NCBI GenBank assembly: GCA_027729635.1
Contig: JAQCEM010000004.1
Coordinates: 1-64,000 of the forward strand
DNA: 64,000 nucleotides
Reading direction: 5' to 3'
From: Casp-actino8 sp001510335
GTDB lineage: Bacteria; Actinomycetota; Acidimicrobiia; Acidimicrobiales; Ilumatobacteraceae
Shown one piece after another: positions 45,053 through 52,938 of the stretch (positions are counted from its first letter, which is position 1; each line of letters starts with the position of its first letter). Made by a program: the position numbers and the translations under genes. Under the pieces are notes generated by a model. It was given only the letters and a program-made list of their open reading frames with translations, made no database searches and was not told the DNA's origin.

Positions 45053-45918
45053 TCGCCAAGCACAGTCTGTAATGCAGATGGGATGTCACTTGGCCCGTCA
45101 ATACAGGCAATTCGTGCGCCCACTTGCGAAGCCAACACTTGGGCCTCGGTATCGTCACCCAACGGCGCCAAAATGACAACTTCATCAAGTGCCCGTGCTG
45201 CCGCCTGAACATCACCTTCGACCGTCGCCCGGCAATCGCTCAAGATCACGGTGATCCGCCGACCCGCATGTGTCCGCGATAACTGATCACCAGCAGCCAA
45301 TAGTGCTCCTGCCAAATCGGTGGTGCCGAAACCCCGAAGCGATAACACGTCATTCACGACTTGTGCGCCCGACTTCGTTGATGTCTGCCCCTTAGCAACG
45401 ACAACATCTTTGCCAAAAGCGATCACGCTGTAATCCTCGGGACTACGCCAAGCAACTGCTGCTGCGGCCATGGCCGACGTAGCAAGTGGCTTACCGCCCA
45501 TTGATCCACTGCGATCAACCAAAAGTGCAATCGCCGTTCCGGGCTTCACCCAGCTGCGAACTTTCAAACCTTCTGGGTCAATCGCCTGACGTGAAGCACG
45601 CGCTTCAACAATGGCGTCCATCGATCCATCAAGATCAATATCGCCAGCATCTGGTCGATACAGACGCGTTGCCATCTTGCCAATTCCACGCGGCGACACC
45701 GGACCACGCTTCGAGACATCCAAAAACAAACGGCCGGCCAAACGCTTGGCGAGATCACGTAATTTCTGATCGGTGGCACCGGTGAGATCAGCCAGCAGCG
45801 CCAGCATCGCATCAGGGTCTTCTTCAAGACCTTCTTCGACGGCAGTCTCATCAAGTTCTCCAACTTCGGGCGATACTTGTTCAAATTGAGGATTACGTGA
45901 CAACTCACGTCGCGACAA
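45049..45918 (-). CDS. VWA-domain protein (chelatase subunit D-like partner of MoxR)
   Basis: At least 289 residues. An acidic, helical N-terminal region leads to a von Willebrand A domain from about residue 125. It has the MIDAS motif LLVDRSGSMGG, then FGTTDLAGAL with the MIDAS Thr-Asp and ILSDCRAT. The frame has no ATG or GTG near its 5' end. The TTG at 45918 is the first usable start, but in-frame coding-like residues continue upstream across the end of moxR, so the true N-terminus is uncertain. VWA/MoxR pairs act together as metal-insertion or complex-maturation chaperones. Confidence 0.8.
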   Translation of the reverse strand: MSRRELSRNPQFEQVSPEVGELDETAVEEGLEEDPDAMLALLADLTGATDQKLRDLAKRLAGRLFLDVSKRGPVSPRGIGKMATRLYRPDAGDIDLDGSMDAIVEARASRQAIDPEGLKVRSWVKPGTAIALLVDRSGSMGGKPLATSAMAAAAVAWRSPEDYSVIAFGKDVVVAKGQTSTKSGAQVVNDVLSLRGFGTTDLAGALLAAGDQLSRTHAGRRITVILSDCRATVEGDVQAAARALDEVVILAPLGDDTEAQVLASQVGARIACIDGPSDIPSALQTVLGD

Positions 45919-45971
45919 AGTTTTCTTTGATGCTTCGTTTACTGCGTCATCGGCAGCAGCACCTTCTTTGG

Positions 45972-46889
45972 CTAGTGGGTCGCCCCCACTGGGGCGCTCG
46001 CTTTTCCCGATTCGCCTTGCGGAGCAGGGGCAAACACCTCATTCCACAACTCAGTGATGATGTCTTCAGCAGTGCGCACACTTCCTTCACGCACACGCAC
46101 ACGACCCGACAACGCAACGAGAGCTGCATCAAGTCCGACACCCGCATCAAGAACTGTGAGTGAGCGCACGCTTGCAAGTGAAACGGTTACCGCGGTCATG
46201 TCAATGGCTCCACGCACCGATGAACCAACACGTAGATCACTGTGAGTACGCGTACGACGCACCAACTCAACAACCTTGTCGAGCCAACCATCAGGAAGGT
46301 TCTTCGTGCCTCGTCCAGCGATGCGTTGTTCAACTTCAGCATTTTGATAGCCAACTGACACACGACATACGCGGTCGTAAACCGCACTGGAAATACGCGC
46401 AGTGCCCACAGCATCAAACGGATTCATCGCTGCGACTAAACGGAAACCCGATGATGCAGCAACACGACCGTAACGCGGCACATTGAGTTCGCCCTCGCTC
46501 ATGACCGTGATCAAAACATTCAAAGTTTCTTCGGGAATACGATTGATTTCTTCGACATACAACAACGAGCCATCACGCATTGCGGTCACCAAAGGACCGT
46601 CAACAAACACATCGGGGTCATAACCATCAGTGAGTACTCGAGCCGGATCGAAGTGACCAACCAGTCGCGCTGGAGTCAGTTCGGCATTGCCTTCAACGAA
46701 GACAAAGCCGATACCCAATCCTTCGGCGACAGCACGCAACAGAGTGCTCTTGCCAGTTCCGGGGGGTCCTTCAAGTAACACATGCCGATCAGCATCAAGT
46801 GCTGCGACTACTAGTTCAACTTCACGACGTCGCCCGATGACAATGTCATCAAGCGACGCGATCAGAGAACTTAGCGACGATTGAGTCAT
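45972..46889 (-). CDS. MoxR-type AAA+ ATPase
   Basis: A 305-residue AAA+ ATPase. Walker A is LLEGPPGTGKSTLL near residue 40. Walker B is SLLYVEEINRIPEETLNVLI, and sensor 1 is in FRLVAAMNPFDAVG. There is no extra domain. It lies just upstream of the VWA gene and 14 bases downstream of an alcohol dehydrogenase gene on the same strand. The family remodels proteins, often to insert metal or activate dehydrogenases. Linkage to NDMA-type dehydrogenases is therefore notable. Confidence 0.88.
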   Translation of the reverse strand: MTQSSLSSLIASLDDIVIGRRREVELVVAALDADRHVLLEGPPGTGKSTLLRAVAEGLGIGFVFVEGNAELTPARLVGHFDPARVLTDGYDPDVFVDGPLVTAMRDGSLLYVEEINRIPEETLNVLITVMSEGELNVPRYGRVAASSGFRLVAAMNPFDAVGTARISSAVYDRVCRVSVGYQNAEVEQRIAGRGTKNLPDGWLDKVVELVRRTRTHSDLRVGSSVRGAIDMTAVTVSLASVRSLTVLDAGVGLDAALVALSGRVRVREGSVRTAEDIITELWNEVFAPAPQGESGKASAPVGATH

Positions 46890-46903
46890 TGAAGTGTCAA
46901 CAA

Positions 46904-48064
46904 TCAGGCGTTGACAATAACGCCACGAAGGTTCGTGCCATCACGCATGGCTTCATAACCTTCGTTGATGTTTTCAAGCTTGTAAGTCTTGGTGATGAGT
47001 TCATCAAGCTTCAATTGACCAGCACGGTACATGTCAAGCAACGCAGGGATGTCAGCACGAGGATTCAAAGAACCAAAGATGGTTCCCTTGATTTCCTTGT
47101 TCCACATCGCCAAGTTGAACAAGTTGATGTTTGCTGTTTCGCTCGTCATTGGCGAAATAGCGGTAATCACAACGGTGCTTCCCTTGCCAGCCAAGTTCAT
47201 GGCTTCAGTCATCATTTCACCGTGCAAAACACCAGGGGTCATGATGACGCGATCGGCCATCTGACCGTATGTCATTTCCATGACCGACATCATTGCGTCA
47301 GCCATTGAAGGGAACGTGTGAGTTGCACCGAACTCCATGGCCTTTTCGCGCTTGAACTCGATTGGGTCGATAGCAATGATGCGCTTGGCTCCAGCCATTC
47401 GTGCACCTTGCACAGCGTTCATACCAATGCCACCGATACCGACGACAACAACGGTGTCACCGGGCTGCGTGCCGGCGCGATTTGCTGCCGATCCCCAACC
47501 AGTTGCCACACCACACGACACGAGAGCAACACATTCAAGCGGAATGTCCTTTTCAACCTTGATGATTGACTGCTCGCTCACACATGCGTATTCGGAGAAT
47601 GTGCCAACCTTGGCCATCAACGTAACGGGTTGACCGTTAACGAAGTGACGGTGAGTGTCATCAGTGATCATGCCGCCAACAAATGTCTTGGCACCGTTGT
47701 CACACAAGTTCTGACGACCCGTGCTGCAGTAACGGCAACGTCCACACGACGGAATGAAAGATGCGGACACGTGATCGCCAACTGCGACGCTCGTGACTCC
47801 GGGACCAACTTCAACAACAACGCCAGCACCTTCGTGACCACCAATGATCGGGAAGAAACTTTCAATGCCCATGAGGGGCCAGAACTCTTCGGGCGGAACC
47901 ATGTCGCCTGTAACCAAGTGCTCATCACTGTGGCACAAACCTGCGGCGCGCCAGTGAACAATCACTTCACCGGTCTTAGGTGGGTGGATTTCGATTTCCT
48001 CGATCTTCCACTGCTGATTCAAGCCCCACAAGACGGCGGCCTTTGACTTACGGATTCCAGACAT
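46904..48064 (-). CDS. NDMA-type zinc alcohol dehydrogenase, mycofactocin-associated
   Basis: A 386-residue zinc MDR from the ATG at 48064. The catalytic zinc site is in AAGLCHSDEHLVTGD and GGHEGAGVVVEVG. The structural zinc loop CGRCRYCSTGRQNLC has four Cys. The NAD motif is VVVGIGGIGMNAV. These features match the Rxyl_3153-like NDMA-dependent dehydrogenases, which hold NAD tightly and re-oxidise it with an external carrier, proposed to be mycofactocin. The longer frame to 48097 adds nothing conserved. The mycofactocin genes lie 1.3 kb away, supporting the assignment. Confidence 0.87.
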   Translation of the reverse strand: MSGIRKSKAAVLWGLNQQWKIEEIEIHPPKTGEVIVHWRAAGLCHSDEHLVTGDMVPPEEFWPLMGIESFFPIIGGHEGAGVVVEVGPGVTSVAVGDHVSASFIPSCGRCRYCSTGRQNLCDNGAKTFVGGMITDDTHRHFVNGQPVTLMAKVGTFSEYACVSEQSIIKVEKDIPLECVALVSCGVATGWGSAANRAGTQPGDTVVVVGIGGIGMNAVQGARMAGAKRIIAIDPIEFKREKAMEFGATHTFPSMADAMMSVMEMTYGQMADRVIMTPGVLHGEMMTEAMNLAGKGSTVVITAISPMTSETANINLFNLAMWNKEIKGTIFGSLNPRADIPALLDMYRAGQLKLDELITKTYKLENINEGYEAMRDGTNLRGVIVNA

Positions 48065-48156
48065 TGCGGTCTCCCCTTCGTGGCACGTCCTTCGCACCTA
48101 CAGCGAGAACGCTACTCGCCGAGAACCTCACGGCTCTAGGCGAGTCACGTCAGAAC

Positions 48157-49269
48157 TCACTCGTACACGAGAACTCCACGAATGTTTTCGCCGGCGCGCA
48201 TGGCTTCGTAGCCGTCGTTGACGCCTTCGAGCGAGTAGGTACGGGTCACGAGACCGTCGAGGTCAAGCTGACCTTCGCGGTACAAACCAGCCAACTTCGG
48301 AATGTCAGCCCGGGGGTTGCCCGAACCAAACAACGAACCGACCACTTGCTTTTCCATCAAGGTGACGTCGAGCAGGTTCATCGTGACACCCATTTCCATG
48401 GCGGGGTGGATGTTGGTGACGACCACTCGTCCCCGCTTTGAGGCCAAAGCCATTGCTTCAGCCATGAGGGCGCCCGAACCGACGCCCATGGTCAAGATGA
48501 CCTTGTTCGCCATAGTTCCCCAGGTGACTTCTTGAAGCAACGCCACGGCATCAGTCATTGACGCGGCAGTGTGGGTCGCGCCAAATTCCATGGCCTTTTC
48601 GCGCTTGAACTCAACGGGGTCGATGGCGATGATGCGCTTCGCACCAGCCAAACGAGCACCCTGAATGGCGTTGGCACCAATTCCACCCACGCCGACAACC
48701 GCAACCGTGTCGCCAGGCTTAACCTCGGCCGCATACACCGCCGATCCCCAGCCCGTCACCACTCCGCAACCCAAGAGGCAGATCTTGTCAAATGGCAGAT
48801 CGTTATCGACCTTGATGCAACTGGCTTCGTTGACCACGGTGTGGTGGGCGAAGGTACCGAGCAGGCACATCAGACCCAGTTCTTGACCACGGGCATGGTG
48901 ACGTGAGCCGCCGTCAGTGATTTGGCGTCCACCGCCCATGAGCGCACCAAGGTCGCACAGGTTTTGGTGTCCAGTTGAACAGCTTGGGCAACGTCCGCAC
49001 GACGGAATAAAACCAAAGACCACGTGGTCGCCTGGGGCGAGCCAGCTGACGCCTTCGCCAACTTTGCGCACGATTCCTGCGCCCTCGTGGCCACCAATGA
49101 TCGGCAGGGCAAAAGGAAGGTCGCCCGTCATCAAGTGCTCGTCGCTGTGGCACATTCCGGATGCCTTCATTTCGACAAGTACTTCACTGGCTTTGGGATC
49201 GTCAAGCTCGATCTCTTCAACGCTCCAGGGCTTATTGGTTTCCCACAAAATTGCGGCCTTAGATTTCAT
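48157..49269 (-). CDS. NDMA-type zinc alcohol dehydrogenase, second copy
   Basis: A 370-residue paralogue of the preceding enzyme from the ATG at 49269. The catalytic zinc residues are in ASGMCHSDEHLMTGD and GGHEGAGIVRKVG. The structural zinc loop is CGRCPSCSTGHQNLC, and the NAD motif is VAVVGVGGIGANAIQ. It keeps all zinc ligands. It diverges from mftA with 110 bases between the starts, which is the expected context for a mycofactocin-dependent dehydrogenase. The two copies are similar but not identical, so they may act on different alcohols. Confidence 0.88.
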   Translation of the reverse strand: MKSKAAILWETNKPWSVEEIELDDPKASEVLVEMKASGMCHSDEHLMTGDLPFALPIIGGHEGAGIVRKVGEGVSWLAPGDHVVFGFIPSCGRCPSCSTGHQNLCDLGALMGGGRQITDGGSRHHARGQELGLMCLLGTFAHHTVVNEASCIKVDNDLPFDKICLLGCGVVTGWGSAVYAAEVKPGDTVAVVGVGGIGANAIQGARLAGAKRIIAIDPVEFKREKAMEFGATHTAASMTDAVALLQEVTWGTMANKVILTMGVGSGALMAEAMALASKRGRVVVTNIHPAMEMGVTMNLLDVTLMEKQVVGSLFGSGNPRADIPKLAGLYREGQLDLDGLVTRTYSLEGVNDGYEAMRAGENIRGVLVYE

Positions 49270-49379
49270 GTGCACCCCCGTGACTAGGTGGTCTTCGTGA
49301 CGATGACCCGAACTGATATTCATACTAGATGAGGCGAACGATAGTCGCTCGTGAGCCAGAGCGTTGTACGCTTCTAGGC
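49270..49379. promoter_or_regulatory. Divergent promoter region of the mycofactocin locus
   Basis: It has 110 bases between the second dehydrogenase and mftA, reading away from each other. It must carry both promoters. I see no perfect palindrome long enough to name an operator. A MftR-type regulator gene is not in the window. Confidence 0.45.
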
Positions 49380-49520
49380 ATGGAAAGCCCGACTGTCACC
49401 GCAGATACTTCTGTCATCGAAGAGTCCCCCGTCGCCCATGTAGTTGGGGATGCTCCCGCCATTGAAGCCGAACTGCTCATCGAGGAAATTTCCATCGATG
49501 GCATGTGCGGCGTCTACTGA
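49380..49520 (+). CDS. mftA: Mycofactocin precursor peptide
   Basis: A 46-residue peptide with an acidic leader and the diagnostic C-terminus ISIDGMCGVY. MftC decarboxylates and cross-links the last Val-Tyr pair to build the redox cofactor core. Only an AGG near the ATG can serve as ribosome site. The longer frame from 49329 lacks the MftA start and is rejected. The next gene starts 29 bases downstream. Recognition rests on the invariant C-terminus and the two following genes. Confidence 0.95.
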   Translation: MESPTVTADTSVIEESPVAHVVGDAPAIEAELLIEEISIDGMCGVY

Positions 49521-49549
49521 GCCCCGCTTTCACGGCAACCGAGAACGTC

Positions 49550-49828
49550 ATGTCTGTCGCTCTCGAATCAGTTCTTGAGATTCACCCGCAAGTCGCAGTT
49601 CGTCCCGAAACATTTGGCGCTCTTGCATATCACTACGGCAATCGCCGACTGATTTTCCTGAAGCACCCCGACGTCGTCACCGTGGTGCAATCACTTAATT
49701 CACATCCCGACGTGCAGTCAACATTGACTGCATGCGGAGTAGCCCCAGAGCGTTGGCCGTTATTTGTTGCAGCCTTGTCATCGCTCAAAACATCGGAGGT
49801 CGTGCGTGAGCGCAAAATCGCTAGTTGA
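49550..49828 (+). CDS. mftB: Mycofactocin precursor chaperone
   Basis: A 92-residue PqqD-like recognition protein from the ATG at 49550. It has VALESVLEIHPQVAVRPETF, then GALAYHYGNRRLIFLK, the typical beta-hairpin of RRE domains that hold the leader of MftA for MftC. Its last 23 bases overlap the mftC start in another frame. The longer frame to 49505 begins inside mftA. Confidence 0.88.
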   Translation: MSVALESVLEIHPQVAVRPETFGALAYHYGNRRLIFLKHPDVVTVVQSLNSHPDVQSTLTACGVAPERWPLFVAALSSLKTSEVVRERKIAS

Positions 49829-50942
49829 AGAAATGAAGCGGGGCCTTGATGCCCCTATTTGTCTTACTTGGGAACTTACCTATGCGTGCAACTTGCAATG
49901 TGTGCATTGCTTGTCGTCAAGCGGTCAGCGCGATGAGCGCGAACTCTCAACCGAAGAAGCGAAAAAGATTCTCGACGATTTACGTGACCTACAGGTGTTC
50001 TACATCAACATCGGTGGCGGCGAACCGATGGTGCGGCGCGACTTTTTTGAACTACTTGAATACTCAGTCACTAATGGCATCGGTGTGAAGTTCAGCACTA
50101 ATGGCGCATTCATTGATGAAGAGAAAGCTCGTCGTCTCGCTGCTACGGATTATCTCGATATCCAGATCAGCCTTGACGGCGTTGACGCTGTCACCAACGA
50201 CGCCATTCGTGGCGAGGGTTCGTATGACATGGCCATTCGGGCCATGGAAAATCTGAAGGCTGCCAACTTCGGACAATTCAAAATTTCGGTTGTCGTGACT
50301 CGCCATAACGTGTCGCAACTCGATCAGTTCAAGGCATTGGCCGACCATTACGGAGCGCAGTTACGTATCACTCGCTTACGCCCCGCTGGTCGTGGTGCTG
50401 ATACTTGGCACGAACTTCATCCGACCAATGCGCAACAACGCGAAATTTACAACTGGTTGTTGAAGCACGGCGAAAATGTTCTAACTGGCGACTCGTTCTT
50501 CCACCTCAACGCTCTTGGTGAATCACTTCCCGGGCTCAACATGTGTGGCGCTGGACGAGTGGTATGTCTCATCGACCCCATCGGCGATGTGTACGCCTGC
50601 CCATTCGTCATTCACGATGAATTCAAAGCCGGCAATGTGCGCGACGAAGGTGGCTTTGCCAAAGTGTGGAAACAAAGCGATTTGTTCTTGTCGTTGCGTG
50701 AACCACAATCTGCAGGCGCGTGCGCATCGTGTGGTGCTTTCGACGCATGTCAGGGCGGATGCATGGCCGCAAAGTTTTTCACCGGACTTCCACTTGACGG
50801 ACCAGACCCCGAATGTGTGGGTGGCGATGCCGACGAAGCGCTTTCAATCATCTCGCGCGGTTCAGAACCCAAGCCGAGTATGGATCACTCAAAGCCCGTC
50901 TCTCTGACGCGAAAGAAGTTGCCGGTTTCAACGGCCAGTTAA
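49806..50942 (+). CDS. mftC: Mycofactocin radical SAM maturase
   Basis: A 378-residue radical SAM/SPASM enzyme from the GTG at 49806. The SAM cluster is CNLQCVHC (Cys28, Cys32, Cys35), then NIGGGEPMVRRDF and QISLDGVDAVTNDAIRG. The SPASM region has CGAGRVVCLIDPIGDVYACPF and CASCGAFDACQGGCMAAKFF, with Cys ligands for auxiliary clusters. It decarboxylates the C-terminal Tyr of MftA and cross-links it. It overlaps mftB by 23 bases. The ATG at 49764 would add residues inside mftB and is rejected. Confidence 0.95.
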   Translation: MSAKSLVEEMKRGLDAPICLTWELTYACNLQCVHCLSSSGQRDERELSTEEAKKILDDLRDLQVFYINIGGGEPMVRRDFFELLEYSVTNGIGVKFSTNGAFIDEEKARRLAATDYLDIQISLDGVDAVTNDAIRGEGSYDMAIRAMENLKAANFGQFKISVVVTRHNVSQLDQFKALADHYGAQLRITRLRPAGRGADTWHELHPTNAQQREIYNWLLKHGENVLTGDSFFHLNALGESLPGLNMCGAGRVVCLIDPIGDVYACPFVIHDEFKAGNVRDEGGFAKVWKQSDLFLSLREPQSAGACASCGAFDACQGGCMAAKFFTGLPLDGPDPECVGGDADEALSIISRGSEPKPSMDHSKPVSLTRKKLPVSTAS

Positions 50943-50973
50943 TTCGGTCAGAAAATACCTTGACGAAGAGTTT

Positions 50974-50993
50974 CCGATTTCGTCCAAAATCGG
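50974..50993 (+). promoter_or_regulatory. Hairpin between mftC and the OYE gene
   Basis: CCGATTT and AAATCGG form a perfect 7-base inverted repeat with a 6-base loop, 14 bases before the next ATG. No T-run follows. It might pace expression of the downstream oxidoreductase. Confidence 0.3.
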
Positions 50994-51007
50994 CGAGACT
51001 GTAACCA

Positions 51008-52903
51008 ATGTCCATAGTGAATCCGCTTTCTATCGGTTCTCGTACCGCACCCAATCGGGTGATGTTCGGACCTCATGTCACCAATTTGAGTACCGACGAA
51101 CGTTCATTCTCTGATGAACATGTTGCGTATTACGAACGCCGCGCTATCGGTGGATGTGGAGTCATCGTTGTTGAAGGTGCAAGCGTTCACGACAGTGATT
51201 GGCCATACGAGCGCGCACCACTTGCCAGTCGTTGCACGTCAGGTTGGGCCGATATCGCCAAGGCCTGCCACCACCATGGCTCCCTCGTCATCGCATCACT
51301 CGACCACGCCGGCGGACAGGGCTCTTCGGCTTATTCGCAACAACCGCTGTGGGCACCTTCACGTGTGCCCGAAGTTAACTCACGTGAAGTTCCAAAATGG
51401 ATGGAACACGACGACATTATGACGGTGATTGAGGGTTTCGGTGAAGCCACTCGTCTCGCAATCGGTGCTGGGTGTGATGGTGTTGAGATCAACGCTGGCC
51501 AACACAGTTTGGTTCGTCAGTTTTTGTCGGGTCTCACCAATCAGCGCGGCGATGAATACGCAGATCGTATGTTGTTCGCCCGACAAGTTGTCCATGCAGT
51601 ACGCAGTGCGACGATTGCAATTCGTCCTGATGCAATTGTTGGTTTGCGGTTGTCGTGTGATGAGCTTGCTCCGTGGGCCGGAATTACACCTGAGATGGCT
51701 CCCGAAATCGCTCGCGAACTCTGCGAGCTGGGTATTGATTACGTCGTTGTTGTCCGAGGCTCAATTTTTTCTGCTGAAAAAACTCGACCTGACTTTCATG
51801 AACCAACCGGTTTCAACGTTGACACCTGTCGTACGTTAAGTGCTGTCTTACCCGATTCCACAGCGCTCTTTTTGCAAGGCTCAATTGTTGATGTCGGTCA
51901 AGCCGAATGGGCCATTAACGACGGTGTGTGTGATGCGGTTGAGATGACTCGCGCGCAAATCGCCGATCCAGATCTCGTGCAGAAAATCAAAAATGGACAG
52001 CACGATCAAATTCGCCCATGTATTCGCTGTAATCAGACCTGCCAAGTTCGCGACGCCCGTAATCCGATCGTGACCTGTATCGCCGAGCCAACTTCTGGAC
52101 ACGAATCGCAAGATCCCGATTGGTATCAACCAGCCAGTTCCCCCCGACACATCACTGTGATCGGTGCGGGTGTTGCTGGTCTTGAGACTGCTCGAGTTGC
52201 ATCATTACGTGGTCATTCTGTGACCATCGTTGAAAAGTCATCTCGAATTGGTGGTGTTGCCGCGATCGCCGGCCCAGGCCAACCATTGGTTTCCTGGTTG
52301 CAATCTGAAATTGAAAGACTCGGAGTTCAAGTCGAACTCAATCGCGAATTTGATTCGTCTTCGTTGCCCAATTCTCAAGTAGTTATTCAAGCCACGGGTG
52401 CTCAACGTGGTGTCAGCGAATACGAAATTACATCCGGCACTGAAGTTCTTGACATTGCTGAAATTCGTCGTGGAAATTCAGCACTTCCAGAGACTGGCGT
52501 AGTAGTCATTCTTGACCCGATTGGCGGACCCATCGGAGTTGCTCTTGCCGAAGAACTTGGTAAGCGAGCGATTTTGGTAACACCCGACAATATTGCGGGC
52601 AACGAGTTGTCGCGCACTGGTGATTTAGCACCAGCCAATGTGCGCCTCGCGCAACGAGGAGCTCGTATTCAACGACGCAGTGTGGTGCGTGCAGTGACCA
52701 AACGCGATTCACTTTTTATTGTTCGTGTCCAAGATCGTTTCTCGGGTGAACTTGCCGAAATTGAATGTGCTGCTGTTGTCGATGCAGGATTCAGATTGCC
52801 GACGACTCCAATAGATGGTTTGGTTCAAGTAGGCGACTGTGTTGCACCGCGAACAATTCTTGAAGCAATCCTCGAAGCCCGCCGCGCTGCCCTCGCCCTC
52901 TAA
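51008..52903 (+). CDS. FadH/OYE-type oxidoreductase of the mycofactocin system
   Basis: A 631-residue enzyme of the 2,4-dienoyl-CoA reductase type. An OYE-like FMN barrel (RTAPNRVMFGPHVTNLST, then EINAGQHSLVRQFLSG) ends with the iron-sulfur motif CIRCNQTCQVRD...C near residue 338. From about residue 380 there is a flavin/NAD(P) domain with VIGAGVAGLETARVA. Such proteins, annotated as mycofactocin-system FadH/OYE oxidoreductases, are common next to mft genes. It may pass reducing equivalents to or from mycofactocin. It follows mftC by 65 bases on the same strand and is the last gene of the locus. The exact electron partner is not known. Confidence 0.85.
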   Translation: MSIVNPLSIGSRTAPNRVMFGPHVTNLSTDERSFSDEHVAYYERRAIGGCGVIVVEGASVHDSDWPYERAPLASRCTSGWADIAKACHHHGSLVIASLDHAGGQGSSAYSQQPLWAPSRVPEVNSREVPKWMEHDDIMTVIEGFGEATRLAIGAGCDGVEINAGQHSLVRQFLSGLTNQRGDEYADRMLFARQVVHAVRSATIAIRPDAIVGLRLSCDELAPWAGITPEMAPEIARELCELGIDYVVVVRGSIFSAEKTRPDFHEPTGFNVDTCRTLSAVLPDSTALFLQGSIVDVGQAEWAINDGVCDAVEMTRAQIADPDLVQKIKNGQHDQIRPCIRCNQTCQVRDARNPIVTCIAEPTSGHESQDPDWYQPASSPRHITVIGAGVAGLETARVASLRGHSVTIVEKSSRIGGVAAIAGPGQPLVSWLQSEIERLGVQVELNREFDSSSLPNSQVVIQATGAQRGVSEYEITSGTEVLDIAEIRRGNSALPETGVVVILDPIGGPIGVALAEELGKRAILVTPDNIAGNELSRTGDLAPANVRLAQRGARIQRRSVVRAVTKRDSLFIVRVQDRFSGELAEIECAAVVDAGFRLPTTPIDGLVQVGDCVAPRTILEAILEARRAALAL

Positions 52904-52938
52904 ACCATTGGGCGCGAAAACCCCCCGTTTACGGTGGT

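Noticed and set aside
45947..46177. Short minus-strand frame starting with ATG over the moxR 3' end
   Set aside because: It is out of frame with both moxR and VWA, Cys/Arg-rich, and has no features of a real protein.
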